DNA of 64,000 bases, taken from NCBI GenBank assembly GCA_003586115.2, contig QVOM02000042.1, positions 76,546,706 through 76,610,705 of the forward strand, read 5' to 3'. Positions 53,901 through 59,980 of the stretch are shown piece by piece. Numbering within the stretch: the first letter of the stretch is position 1; each line of letters begins with the position of its first letter. A model generated the notes under the pieces. That model did no database searches, was not told the DNA's origin, and saw only the letters and a list, made by a program, of their open reading frames with translations. The position numbers and the translations under genes were made by a program. The DNA is from Salvator merianae. Taxonomy: Eukaryota > Chordata > Lepidosauria > Squamata > Teiidae.

Positions 53901-56900
53901 CTAGCTGAAGGTAAAACAATAGTGTGAGATGCCATGAAGCCGGAAGCAAACCACAGTTTAGGGATACAAAGGAAAAGCACTGGCTTTCTGAGGAAAGAGA
54001 ACTGTGATATGAAAACCCTGAAGCAAAAATGATTAGGCTGAGGATAAAGCAAGTCATATAAACTACTGGAGAATTTGCTGAGTCATGGAGGTGTCCAACA
54101 CATGTTTTGTGGTGCAAACTGGCAATCCTAGGAGAAAAGGTGAAGGACAAAAGGTAATTGGAACAAAGTTGTCCAAAGTCTCCTTAATCCTTAAAGCCCA
54201 ATGTTGACCATGTAGCAACTGGCTAGACAAGTACTAAGATGTCAGCATATATATATATATAGAATTCTTACATTTATCAAACAAGCCTGCCTGTTATCCT
54301 TTTCTTTCCCCCAGACAGAGGCAGCAAGCCTGTAGGTTCACTTCCTATATATCTGCAACAAATCTTAACTTACTGCACAATCGCTTTCTGAGCAAATTTT
54401 AAAGGAATTACATGATTCCAAAACACATGCAAGACCTGATTGGTCACAGCTGACAGAGGTGAAAGGCTAATGTCAAACTGCTGTTCAGCTCCTCCTCCAC
54501 ACACTATGCAACCAGCCATCACTGATAATACTATAGGAAATTTATTCTGAAAAAAGGGCCAATAAAAATAATATTCACAGGTAAATACAAATGTCTCTAA
54601 AAATAAAGTTGCCAGCAAGTTACACTATGCTCCTGGTGACTACACAAATCAAATCCATATGTTTTCTTGGCAACAATGCTAAAGTGGTTTGCCATTGCCT
54701 TCTTCCAACACACTTCTCCGTTCCCCGATCTAGTCTTCAGCACCTGGGATTTCCTAGTGGCCTCCCACCCAAGTACTGGATCAATTCCTAAATCAGGCAC
54801 GACCAGCTGAGAAAGCTTCAGGAATGCTTCAGGAAGGACTAGAAACAATGGGATGAAACTTCAAGGGAGTAGATACAGGCTAGATATTAGGAAAAACTTT
54901 CTGACCGTAAGGGCAATCAGTCACTGGAACAGGTTACCACAGGAGGTGGTGGGCTCTCCTTCGCTGGACATCTTCAAGGAAAGGCTGGACAGATATCTGT
55001 CTAGGATGGTGTAGTGAATCCTGCATTGAGCAGGGGGTTGGACTCGATGACCCTGGAGGTCCCTTCCAACTCTATGATTCTATGATTCTATGCTCACATT
55101 CACAGTTGTTAGCTCATCTCAGCTTCTTCTTTCCCACATCTCTTTCCAGCACATGCGTTGTCAATTCCATCACAGTTCATTCCAAAGTAGCCCAAGCCAT
55201 CTTCTGCCCTGCCAACAACACTGCAGTGCTAGTCATCGCCGCTTTTGACAGCCACTGTTTTTTCATCTTTTATTTTCTAGCCTCCCCAAATGTGTCTGAG
55301 CAATACACTCCTCTTTAGGGCTTAAAAAACTTTCTCCAACTCAATTTTATCCATTGTTTAGGGGGGAAAAACACTTTGGGGTAGGATGTGGAAAGAAAAC
55401 AGCTAGACATGTTGTTGGCATGTTCTCTTCACTCCAGAGGCTGATGATGAGGCAGTAGATTAAAACTTAGGTGTAACCAGGTCCAAAATAAAGTGAAAGA
55501 AAAGGAAAACAGGGCAGATTATATAATCCAAATACTGACGTTTGAAATATTTTTGACGATTCTAGAGCGTCACAAAGGTGAAATGTTCAGAATTATGTAG
55601 ACAGAGGAAGAAATAAGATCTTAAAGTGTTCCCTGCTGAGCTGTACTGCTCTTGCAAAGGAGTTCATTTCATATAAACTTTATGGTATTTACTTTTCCTT
55701 CAAGGTGACCCATATATCATTCTCCTTTCCTCCATTTTAACCTCATATGAATCCTGTAATCTAGGTTACGCCAAAAGGCCCAAATTCACCATGCATTATG
55801 CTGAATCTCACAAAACAACTAGAAAAGAAGTTGAATAGAATGGAAGCAGCAAATTAGACATCTTGTAAGGATTGAAATCTACAGCTCCCATCAGGTCCAG
55901 CCAATGGAAAGAATAAGGAAAGTTGCAGCTCTGAAACATCTGGACAGGTACAGCCGGGTATTCCTGATCTACAAGCCCACAGATTGTTCATCTTTGGTAA
56001 GATAAATTATCTGGGAACTTCTAAGGTCAATCCACTTAGAAGCACATATGGATCCAGTCAATGCTTGCAAGAAATAACAGGGGAAGACCCAACACTTTTA
56101 TCTTTAGAAAAAGATGATCACAGATATAACACTAATAAAAGTGTTCCTTTATCCTAGAAATATAATACAGAGAAAGACAAAACCTCATTAAAGAAGGGGC
56201 TATAAAATGTCCAAAATCTCTAGCAGTCCGATAAGCAGGAGATGAACTTAAACCAGATGCTTATTATTGAAGGAAATGTATACCTCATCCTTCACCATTG
56301 CTATTCCCAGTGCAGTCAACAAACCAGACTCGCAATTAAAGCTATAAATCAGATTTCAGTGAGTTAACAGTAGAAATGTAAAGTAACACAGCAAAAGAAT
56401 AAAAGCAGTTTTCAGCCAAGCTTTACAAAGCCACAGCTGTTGCATCTGACCTCTCTCCCCACCCTTGGATTGTGAAAAGACCCTCTAAAGTTTTAAATAA
56501 AACCCTGACAACTGCCTCCCATAAAGACATTTCTTTTTAACTGAAAACAGCCTCCAGACCTACTTTTTGCCAATGCAGTGAAAACAGCTAAAGAGAATTA
56601 AGGTTGCTGCCTAAAAACAGTGCAGAAGGAAAGGACAGGGCAAAGACCCTGCCTGAATCTGGTTTTCCTACCAAATGCAGATCAAATGTTTGATCACGTA
56701 CCTCTGCATGTAACAGGGGGTTCCAAGCCTGGGGAGAACTACAAAATCACTATAGGACATGGCAGGGGAGGGTTTTTTTATATATACATTCATATTTTTT
56801 TTTTTCTACTTGCTTGATATCTACAGCAAATACATTTTTGCAAAGTTGCCACTTTCACTGGATCATCAGATGGAAAAATAAAACAATGGAGAGACAAAAG

Positions 56901-58566
56901 CAGAGCTCAAACTGCTCCTGCAGACCAAATCCGAGCAAACCAGCCTCAGAAACGAAGACACTGATCCCTGACAACCCTCACAAGCCCCAAGAATTCCTGC
57001 TGTGCCCATAAACTTGCCTTTGGCACTCTCTTCCTGATGGCCTCCTGGCTCAGGAAACCAGAAGCCAAAGGGTTTCAATGCATGCGGAAGCTCCACAGAG
57101 AAAGGTTTGGAGCAGTTTCGAGCAAGTTTGCCCTTTGGGCGCACTTGTGAAAACGCTTAACACACGGCACTGAGCTAGATCTAGACGTTAAAAGAACCCA
57201 AAAAGGGATTTGAAATAATGATAATGATAACCTCGCATCTATGGTTAGCAAGTTTTTGTAGACCCCAAAGGAAGCAACCTTGATGAGAAACGCAGAAAGA
57301 ACAACCAGCACCTCTCTTGTTCCTCCCAGAATAGCCAAAAACACCCCAACAACAAAAAAAAGCCGCCGAGTGAGTCTAAAAAGTGAATGCTAGCGAAATG
57401 ATCTCCCAAGCGCCTCTTCGGTAACGTGGCACAAGTGATTCACCCACTTTACATTTACATCCCCTTCTGCAGGGTTTCGAGGCCGGCAGATCTCACACGC
57501 TATAAAAAGCGACTCCGGAAGGAGAGGAAAAAGTTTCGTGTGAGGCATGGGCTGGCTGCTGGAAGAGCGAAGGAAGTCACCAGCCGCCTTCCAAGCATTG
57601 CAGAGCCGAGAGGCTTGTGCCTACATGCTTGCTTCGAAGTCCCTCTTCGTTCCCTCCTGCGTGTGCAGAGAGATACCATCTTTATGTGTTTACAAAGAAG
57701 AACTTGCTCTTTCTTCTTACTCTCTTTCTTGTAAGAAGCAGTTCAAAACAAAACACTTTATTCTGGCTCCCGTTCCCGCTTTGTGTAATATTCGTTGAGA
57801 GATTTGGGAGAACTTAAAAAAAAAAAAGTGAGGAGTGTTTGATGACATTCCATGTCGTCCCTGTTAAACAGCTGCTCAGCTGGAGGCTCGGAGAAGCAGC
57901 GATCAACAGGTCTCTCGGAAAAACGCCCCCCACCACCACCACCGTGAGCTCTACGGCGGCTTATTCCAAGGGAAAGTTCCGCTACCCACATCCAGTAGAA
58001 AGGCGTTAAAGGGGGATTAAGGAAACGAGACCAGGAGAGGAGTTCGAGAGGTTTTTCTTGATACCGACAGGAACAGGAAAGGGTGGGGGTGGGGGGGAAA
58101 GACAATGAATGTGCGCGCAGCGAAGACTGAGGAGGAGGCACAGGCAACGAGGGACTCTGAAGTCAGGAAATAACGAGGCGAGGACGCGATCGGGGCGCGA
58201 AGCCGCGCGGAGGAGACGGGAGAGCCTGGGGCTGGGCGCGGAAGAAGAAGCCGCCGAGGCGCATCCGAGCTAGGGCGCACGGGGGCAGCGAGCGAGCGAG
58301 CGAGCGCGCGCGCGCCGCGTCGTCGTCAGGCGCTTACCTAGCAAAGGGGAAGGGTCGGGGCAGTCGGAGAGGTTGATCGGCGGCGTGGCGACGGGCTCCC
58401 GCGGCCGGGAGGACGTCCAAACCCGGGGCGACGGCTCCGGGCTCCCCTGGAGGCTGAGCGTGCTGCCGGCCAGGTAGTAGAAGAACACGACCAGGAGGTG
58501 GAGGACGCAGAAGACCACCAAGAGGCGGCAAGCCTTATGCAGGCAGGAGCCGGGCAGATCCTTCAT
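5777..58566 (-). CDS. B4GALT1: beta-1,4-galactosyltransferase 1, six coding exons joined
   Basis: The six exons join to 1017 nt (229+236+188+123+105+136), encoding 338 residues with no frameshift or internal stop. The enzyme transfers galactose from UDP-Gal to terminal GlcNAc in the trans-Golgi. Visible layout: short cytoplasmic tail (1-14), signal-anchor membrane helix (about 15-34), short stem (about 35-68), then the GT7 catalytic domain. Key residues are the DVD metal motif (D187-D189), Y224, WGWGGEDDD (247-255), and M279 and H282, which match the Mn-binding Met and His of the bovine enzyme with a constant offset of 65. Cysteines C69/C111 and C182/C201 match the two conserved disulfides; C277 matches the free cysteine. 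Exon lengths and phases fit the B4GALT1/2 type. The membrane segment (YYLAG), [12 protein letters not shown] and IAHTKETM favour B4GALT1 over B4GALT2. Mammalian proteins are about 400 residues; the difference is almost entirely in the stem. Confidence 0.96.
5913..8198 (-). other. B4GALT1 intron 5
   Basis: 2,286 bp, non-coding. It contains a copy of the 'TGTGATCAGACAT' miniature element (7071-7272) next to a 13-base C tract, and a degenerate SINE-like stretch near 7590-7785. Confidence 0.9.
7071..7272. mobile_element. palindromic miniature transposon, family A copy
   Basis: It begins AAGGCTGTGATCAGACATAA and shares GTGCCTCAGAGAGACAGTGTGTG, the TAGAATGTTCATG(G)n centre and GTGTGTGAACAGTCCCACC with the copy at 22282-22494. 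The right terminus is missing or degraded. Confidence 0.6.
8199..8303 (-). CDS. B4GALT1: B4GALT1 coding exon 5: Mn-binding MIRH
   Basis: 105 nt, acceptor AG at 8305-8304, donor GT at 8198-8197. It encodes the last base of codon 259 to two bases of codon 294. It includes [16 protein letters not shown] and [19 protein letters not shown]279 and H282 are the metal ligands that complete the DXD site, and both lie on the mobile loop that closes over substrate. The donor reads AG|GTTTGT, weaker than the other donors here because it lacks the usual purine-A-G at +3 to +5. Confidence 0.96.
8304..11191 (-). other. B4GALT1 intron 4
   Basis: 2,888 bp, non-coding. The only clear structure is the 172-bp palindromic miniature element at 8937-9108. 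The rest is AT-rich unique-looking sequence. Confidence 0.9.
8937..9108. mobile_element. 172-bp palindromic miniature DNA transposon
   Basis: About 47 bp at each end are inverse copies with only a few mismatches, including TATGAAAAAGAGGACAGGGT and CTGCTCCTTTAATA. The loop between them is about 75 bp. Flanks AAGCATTA and GAGCATAA (6 of 8 identical) may be a decayed 8-bp duplication, which would suggest a hAT-type origin. Confidence 0.75.
11192..11314 (-). CDS. B4GALT1: B4GALT1 coding exon 4: acceptor-sugar site, WGWGGED
   Basis: 123 nt, acceptor AG at 11316-11315 after a pyrimidine-rich tract, donor GT at 11191-11190. It encodes the end of codon 218 to most of codon 259. It contains [18 protein letters not shown], in which Y224 corresponds to the bovine Tyr289 that restricts donor use to UDP-Gal over UDP-GalNAc, and [19 protein letters not shown]. 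The latter carries the flexible-loop Trp (W249) and the proposed catalytic acidic cluster (252-255). Confidence 0.97.
11465..11810 (-). mobile_element. L2-type LINE 3' end
   Basis: On the minus strand it shows the end of a decayed reverse-transcriptase ORF (GTGGCCCCCAGGCTGTGAAA encoding V-A-P-R-L), a T-rich 3' UTR, then GTTCTGAGACTG and an AATAAACAAATAAA tail. This is the common L2 3' architecture. Confidence 0.6.
11985..12460 (+). mobile_element. L2-type LINE ORF2 C-terminal relic and tail
   Basis: Interrupted frames read [14 protein letters not shown], then [12 protein letters not shown], both hallmarks of the L2 reverse-transcriptase C-terminal region. The 3' UTR follows with TTTGTAAACCACTTTAGGAT and an (AATG)n tail at 12433-12458. 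Stops and a small internal duplication show it is dead. Confidence 0.75.
12021..12062 (+). repeat. 21-bp direct tandem duplication
   Basis: TCCAGAAGCTGCAGCTAGTG plus one C occurs twice back to back with no mismatch. It is inside the L2 relic and keeps its frame. Confidence 0.9.
12474..12620. mobile_element. 147-bp hAT-like miniature transposon with flanking duplication
   Basis: Terminal inverted repeats start CAGTGGCAGCCGGC and end GGCTGCCACTG. The inner arms (CTTTAAGACCAGGTGTTC and GAACACCCGGGCTTAAAG) also pair. Eight bases on either side (ACAGAACG and ATAGAATG) agree at six positions, fitting an 8-bp target duplication as made by hAT elements. It is GC-rich compared with its surroundings. 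Confidence 0.75.
13365..13495. mobile_element. family D element fragment
   Basis: AATCTGGATCAGCACTGTCAG, CCTGCAATCCGGATCAGTGGGC and GCAGCTAAGTGCAGAAAGGGC match the copy at 63148-63281 almost throughout. It ends with the family terminus AAGTGCAGAAAGGG. Confidence 0.65.
13599..13786 (-). CDS. B4GALT1: B4GALT1 coding exon 3: DXD metal motif
   Basis: 188 nt, acceptor AG at 13788-13787, donor GT at 13598-13597 (CG|GTAAGA). It encodes residues 156-217 and two bases of codon 218. It carries [11 protein letters not shown] and [11 protein letters not shown], whose D187-V188-D189 is the Mn/UDP-Gal binding DXD motif, plus C182 and C201 of the second disulfide. Codon 218 completes as Arg (GFRLPY). From memory, mammalian B4GALT1 has Ser here and B4GALT2 has Arg. 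Confidence 0.97.
14360..14447 (+). mobile_element. L2-type 3' tail
   Basis: TACTGTTGTAATCTGCCCTGAGATCTTCAGGTATAGGGC is followed by an (AAATA)n tail. This is the L2 3' end. Confidence 0.55.
14480..14689. mobile_element. palindromic miniature transposon, family A copy
   Basis: Left end AGTTGTGTTCACATGTATC, right end CTCTGTGTACATGCAGCCT. The centre carries TCTAATCCACTTTTTCTAAC and a G-rich GGGGGAGGGGCAGACTGG block, as in the copies at 20354 and 22282. Confidence 0.65.
14985..15385. repeat. nested inverted-repeat cluster
   Basis: The segment at 15158-15190 is the inverse of 15338-15371 over about 33 bp (GAAATGGCGCTGAGAGC and CATAGCTCC shared). A related direct copy begins at 15027. TACTTCCTGGTTCACCCCAAATG occurs at 14985 and 15230, with an inverse version near 15120. 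It has no coding capacity and is probably a transposon derivative. Confidence 0.7.
17138..17449. mobile_element. family D element, 312 bp
   Basis: It starts GGGCCTTTCCGCACTGACC and ends AAGTGTGAACAGGCCC, matching the family D termini. The interior is unrelated to the other copies and GC-richer than its flanks. Confidence 0.5.
18160..18330 (+). mobile_element. tRNA-derived SINE, decayed
   Basis: CCCTAGCTCTGTAGTGGAGCATCTG resembles the A-box head. AGCAAACCGCTTCTGTATTC, then GTCCATGCGGTC, match the body of the SINE at 48380-48570. Confidence 0.5.
18640..18960. repeat. dispersed repeat, family E
   Basis: Shares GAGCACTTGGCTGAC, TTGCCTCTTGCCATCTGGAGG and similar blocks with 34690-35110 and partly with 32940-33160. 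It is non-coding. The class is not recognised. Confidence 0.45.
19750..20155. repeat. dispersed repeat, family F copy 1
   Basis: Aligns by eye with 29880-30290: CAGGAAATGGCTGACTTCC / AGAAAATGGTCAGCTTCTG, CCAGCTTTGATGTTAGCA / CTGGCTTTGATATTTTCA, and CTTCCTGCC. The class is unknown; it is probably a non-autonomous DNA element, since the flanks show GCATCCACAT-type ends. Confidence 0.5.
20354..20585. mobile_element. palindromic miniature transposon, family A copy
   Basis: It starts GACTGTGGCTTCATTTACACC and ends TTTGTGTGAACACAGTTTG. The arms AAAGCAGCTCAAAAGCATCTTAG and ATCTTTGAGCCGCCTCAGAGG are near inverse copies. It shares the AGAATGTTCATGA(G)n centre of the family. Confidence 0.65.
22282..22494. 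mobile_element. palindromic miniature transposon, family A copy
   Basis: Left end GATTGTGTTCAGACATAAC, right end TGTCTGATCACAGCCT, near inverse complements. The inner arms CTTCAGAGGTGCCTCAG and GATGCTTCAGAGATGC also pair. This is the most complete copy in the window. Confidence 0.7.
22660..22704. repeat. (AAGG)n microsatellite
   Basis: About eleven uninterrupted AAGG units. Confidence 0.97.
22795..22940 (+). mobile_element. CR1-like retroelement 3' end
   Basis: CTTCTGGACTAGATGGACC, then CCAATCCAGTGGGACATTTC and TCATGTTCTT. The same sequence occurs inverted at 59981-60120. It resembles the CR1 3' end by its 'GGACTAGATGGACC' block. Confidence 0.5.
24435..24605. repeat. degenerate 46-49 bp minisatellite
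   Basis: Three to four imperfect units, each with AGAAAGGAAAATGGAGGATACA and ending in CTTGCA. CTTGCA recurs at 24476, 24522 and 24571, that is at 46 and 49 bp spacing. It produces repetitive spurious frames. Confidence 0.8.
28045..28146 (+). mobile_element. L2/MIR-type 3' tail
   Basis: AAGCCTGAAGGCAGAGATC, then AAGATGAAGGGCGGCACATAAAGGATAAATAAAT, matching the 3' end of L2-related elements. Confidence 0.5.
29880..30290. repeat. dispersed repeat, family F copy 2
   Basis: Counterpart of 19750-20155 (see that entry), with the same order of blocks. Confidence 0.5.
31167..31402 (-). CDS. B4GALT1: B4GALT1 coding exon 2: start of catalytic domain
   Basis: 236 nt between an AG acceptor at 31404-31403 and a GT donor at 31166-31165 (CAG|GTAAGA). 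It encodes residues 77-155. It contains GGRYTPKDC, whose C111 pairs with C69, the nucleotide-sugar binding motif [20 protein letters not shown] (about 120-139) and [12 protein letters not shown]. The reading frame runs on from exon 1 in phase 1 and ends in phase 0. Confidence 0.97.
32940..33160. repeat. dispersed repeat, family E partial copy
   Basis: CCTCCTGCCATTTGGTGGGGACAATG and CACAATCTCCTCTCACC match the 3' part of 34690-35110. Confidence 0.4.
33313..33556. mobile_element. palindromic miniature transposon, family A copy (reverse)
   Basis: It opens AGGCTGTGTTCACACATAAT. The family centre is present in reverse: CCCCCTCTCATGAACAATCTAGGC, then AAGGTGGGTTAGCGAT and ACATGCTACCATCTCC. A C-rich stretch of about 70 bp in the middle is longer than in other copies. 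Confidence 0.6.
34690..35110. repeat. dispersed repeat, family E copy
   Basis: Contains GAGCGGCACTTGGCTGACATC, TGCCACCTGGCAGGGGCAGTG and CCTTGCAATTTCCTCTTGCC. The last two blocks recur at 33065-33150 in diverged form. Confidence 0.45.
35115..35205 (+). mobile_element. L2-type 3' tail
   Basis: CTGTGATCCGCCTTGGGAGC, GAAGGGTGAGATGAAA and an A/T-rich AATAAATAAT tail. Confidence 0.5.
35951..36170. mobile_element. palindromic miniature transposon, family A copy
   Basis: The arms are long and well paired: GCTGCATCTACACACAGT with GTGTGTGGATGCAGTC, and GGCTCAAAAGCAGTTTAGAGG with TCTCTAAGCCACTTTTGAGC. The 220-bp element can fold almost end to end. Its centre differs from the G-rich copies, so it is a subfamily. 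Confidence 0.65.
38284..38478. mobile_element. palindromic miniature transposon, family A copy
   Basis: Left end AGCTGCATTCACACATAACA, right end TTATCACACATGAAAGC. The inner CAGCTCAGAAGTGCCTTAGAG and AACCAGCTCTAAGCCACC pair, and the centre has CCACCTTTTCTAGCCTAG as in the other copies. Confidence 0.6.
40611..40716. mobile_element. 106-bp hAT-like miniature transposon with flanking duplication
   Basis: The ends are inverse copies of about 36 bp: CAGGTGTGCTGAACTG and CAGTTGAAGTTCACCATCCCTG, with CCAGATGTTCCTG inside. Flanking octamers TTCTACCA and TTTTACAA agree at six positions. Similar fragments occur near 53040-53150 and 55860-55970. Confidence 0.65.
41003..41671 (-). pseudogene. L2-type LINE ORF2 endonuclease fragment
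   Basis: An open stretch of 222 codons reads [20 protein letters not shown], then [12 protein letters not shown], the conserved start of the L2/CR1 apurinic endonuclease domain. It then covers a decayed [17 protein letters not shown] block. It ends without the His-Asp catalytic C-terminal part and without a reverse transcriptase. It is a 5' fragment of a LINE, not a host gene. Confidence 0.8.
43395..43590 (+). mobile_element. L2-type 3' UTR and tail
   Basis: A T-rich 3' UTR is followed by TTGTACATCGCCGTGGGC and AAATAAAATGGAAATAAA, matching the layout of L2 ends elsewhere here. Confidence 0.5.
44640..45400 (-). pseudogene. L1-type LINE ORF2 C-terminal relic
   Basis: Two adjoining frames on the minus strand carry L1 ORF2 C-terminal signatures. 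At 45395-45165 there is [13 protein letters not shown]. At 45149-44847 there are [20 protein letters not shown] and [12 protein letters not shown]. The frames are broken by stops and a shift. An AT-rich end at about 44640-44760 follows. Confidence 0.75.
46257..46400 (+). mobile_element. tRNA-derived SINE
   Basis: GAGAGCCAGTGTGCCCAAGC, AAACTAGAAGCTGAGAGTTC and GCGTTCAAATCCCCACTGAGC. The last contains a B-box-like motif. This head is widespread in squamate genomes. Confidence 0.65.
46895..47074. mobile_element. 180-bp palindromic miniature transposon, family D
   Basis: The first and last ~55 bp are inverse copies: GGCCCTTTCTGCACTTGG with CCAAGTGCAGAAAGGGCC, and GATTATATCCCAGAACAGGG with CCCTATTCTGAGATATAATC. 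It is the best-preserved family D copy. Confidence 0.75.
47198..47696. mobile_element. family D element, about 500 bp
   Basis: Left end GGGCATTTTTGCACTTATAA, right end CTAAGTGTGAACATGCCC. The interior has no coding domain. Confidence 0.5.
48380..48570 (+). mobile_element. tRNA-derived SINE
   Basis: Head GGGCTGTAACTCAGAGATAG with A-box similarity, then GCTGGTTTGATCCTCAGC as B-box. The body includes GGCAAACCACTTCTGTATCTC and TGCCAAGAAAACTGC. Confidence 0.75.
49290..49484 (-). mobile_element. tRNA-derived SINE
   Basis: The minus strand starts AAGGAGCTATAGCTCAGTGG, with B-box CAGTTCGATTCCCAGCC. The body matches 48380-48570 and it ends CAACTCAGTTGTATCC with an AACAACAA tail. This is the most tRNA-like copy. 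Confidence 0.8.
51670..51765 (+). mobile_element. SINE 3' end
   Basis: GCTATGGCCCACGGAGTCAC, AAAGAGTCAGACATGACTAAATGACTG and an AACAACAACAACA tail. Confidence 0.6.
54600..54810 (-). mobile_element. SINE fragment
   Basis: On the minus strand there are GCTGGTCGTGCCTGATTTAGG, CCAAGTACTTGGGTGGGAGG-type body blocks and GGCAATGGCAAACCACTTTAGC. This body is shared with the tRNA-SINE group here. Confidence 0.5.
54835..55094 (+). mobile_element. CR1 LINE 3' end with octamer tail
   Basis: The frame reads [20 protein letters not shown], then [20 protein letters not shown], the C-terminus of CR1 ORF2. The 3' UTR TTGGACTCGATGACCCTGG and CCTTCCAACTC follow, ending in ATTCTATG repeats (55072-55092). The frame is nearly intact, suggesting a younger insertion than the L2 relics. 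Confidence 0.88.
58338..58566 (-). CDS. B4GALT1: B4GALT1 coding exon 1: tail, membrane anchor, stem
   Basis: This exon encodes residues 1-76 plus the first base of codon 77. It starts [14 protein letters not shown], followed by a hydrophobic stretch ending YYLAG, the Golgi signal anchor of a type II protein. The stem is Pro/Ser-rich, with one N-glycosylation sequon (NLS at 65-67) and C69, the partner of the first catalytic-domain disulfide. The donor is G|GTAAGC with GT at 58337-58336. The start was chosen because it gives the family N-terminus and has A at -3. Every in-frame ATG just upstream is cut off by a TAA at 58581-58579. The exon is much shorter than in mammals because of a reduced stem. 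Confidence 0.95.
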
Positions 58567-58578
58567 CCTTCGCGAGGG

Positions 58579-58590
58579 TTAGGGCATCAT
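58579..58590 (-). promoter_or_regulatory. mini upstream ORF (Met-Met-Pro-stop) in the leader
   Basis: Twelve nucleotides before the region preceding the start codon read ATG ATG CCC TAA, in the same frame as the main ORF. The stop lies 12 nt upstream of the B4GALT1 ATG. If the leader extends this far, ribosomes must skip or reinitiate after it, so it could lower translation. It also closes the frame that a longer N-terminus would need. Confidence 0.6.
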
Positions 58591-58667
58591 CGCTGCGCTC
58601 TCGGGCAGCAGCAGCCAGGCCGGGGAAGTAGCTGCAGCGTAGTCACCGCTGCCAAGACAGAGAGAGA

Positions 58668-58682
58668 GGGAGGGAGGGAGGG
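58668..58682 (+). other. G-quadruplex-type motif in the leader region
   Basis: Four GGG tracts separated by single A, on the strand opposite the B4GALT1 transcript, about 100 bp upstream of the ATG. Confidence 0.6.
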
Positions 58683-59042
58683 AGAGGCGCTCCCCAGAGC
58701 TGCCGTCCTGCCGGCCAGCGCGGTGGTGGCGATGGGGAAGGGAGCAGGGAGGGGAATTGTGATGTCAGGCTGGGGCTCCTCCTTTCCCCCTTCGGCTGGG
58801 TCGCCTCACCGGCTCCTCCTCCTCCTGCTCCTCCGCCCACTCCCTTAGCTACTGCGGTGACAGGCAACCCCAAGCTGGAGCCGCCCGCACTTAGCGTCCC
58901 GGCCCGTCCACGTAACCCGTGGGCGCGGGCTCGTGCGCAGAGCCGCCGGTTTATAACGCGCTGGTTTCAACAGATCCCCTCGCTGGAGCGTGTTGGATGG
59001 GGTGCAGCCGCACACAGCCCGCTGCAAATGTGCACCCGCGCT

Positions 59043-59063
59043 GGGGGTGGGTGGGTGGGAGGG
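59043..59063 (+). other. G-quadruplex-type motif upstream of promoter
   Basis: Five G-tracts of three or more with single-base loops, about 480 bp upstream of the ATG, inside the CpG island. Confidence 0.6.
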
Positions 59064-59980
59064 AGGCGACTGCGCACGTGCGCACTGCCCGCGCGTCGCT
59101 GGCGCGGCCCCCACTCGTGGCCTCCACGCGGAAGCTGCGCTGAAGCTGCTCCAGACGTTACAACAAAACGGCGTTGGGGAGCTGCTGTCTTTCAGCTCTT
59201 GTGAGGGAGGCCACGTTTCTGAAAGGGAGAGCGAGGTCTTTGCTTGAAATGTGTTAACCCAGCAGGATGAGGCTGCGTTCAGCCTTTCAGTACTTGGTTT
59301 CTACCCTCACGAAGAAGTTGGCTTGCTCTTTGCTTTTTCTCCAGTGGGGGAGCCTTCACACCCGAGTCGGAAGCCGCACCGTTTCGATCTACGTTTTGCA
59401 GCTGTCATTACAGTTTAAACAAATCATCTGGATTACGTAGATAACATCCTGTAGTCAACGAAACGCTTTTTCAACGCCTTTTGATCCTGTCAGCCTTGGA
59501 ATTTCACACAGGCCTTGGTCAATCGGAGGTTTTCAAGAGTTCATTTTAACTTGCCAGCAGGTATTTCGTTGTACCTATGGAGTATTGCACGAAGAGAACT
59601 CTTCCTTCTTAGTCAAAGGTCCTTGTTTTGCTTGGCAATGAGAAAGCCAAGCTCACTATGGAAAGAATTTTAGAAGCAAGAGAGTAAGTCTATACCATAC
59701 CTTACAGTACACCCTGTCCTTCAGCCATGCATTCTCGTTTGGAATACTGTCAGAACTAAATCTGCTTACATCCCAGTGGCACCCGGGTAGCAACATCGTC
59801 GTTGTAGCGGGTCTTGTCCAGTTAACTTCTGGTGGCTGAATGGACTAATAGAAAAACCCTGCAAGGATAGTAGACCAACTAGAGTGCTTCTGGCAAGCCA
59901 TGTTTCCTCAGTGACTGCCATGAGCAGGTGGACCAGACAATGGAGGTCACAGAAACTTACAGTAGGGCCAGTCCCATCTG

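Larger units (their letters stand above)
31403..58337 (-). other. B4GALT1 intron 1
   Basis: 26,935 bp without a supportable exon of any other gene. It holds L2, L1 and CR1 relics, tRNA-derived SINEs, several palindromic miniature transposons and the 3' part of the CpG island. Stretches with nothing recognisable include about 36500-38200, 39000-40600, 42100-43200, 50200-51600 and 55970-57850. Confidence 0.9.
57900..59180. promoter_or_regulatory. CpG island and presumed B4GALT1 promoter
   Basis: CpG dinucleotides are dense here and sparse elsewhere. The island covers the start of intron 1, exon 1, the leader and about 600 bp upstream. CCGCCC (GC-box, Sp1-type) motifs lie near 58833 and 58882. 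A minus-strand TATAAA sits at 58955-58950, about 385 bp before the ATG, but CpG-island promoters often do not need one. The transcription start cannot be fixed from sequence; roughly 58650-58900 is likely. CpG-island promoters are often bidirectional, so a divergent plus-strand non-coding transcript is possible but not shown. Confidence 0.75.

Noticed and set aside
5777..58566. Assignment as B4GALT2 instead of B4GALT1
   Set aside because: The Arg at 218 is B4GALT2-like, but the membrane segment, the [11 protein letters not shown] and IAHTKETM blocks and the C-terminus fit B4GALT1 better.
58950..58955. TATAAA as the definite B4GALT1 TATA box
   Set aside because: It is about 385 bp from the ATG and within a CpG island; it may be incidental. 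Recorded only as part of the promoter entry.
58857..59247. Several overlapping open frames in the CpG island
   Set aside because: High GC content removes stop codons; the peptides are Arg/Ala/Pro-rich with no known domain.
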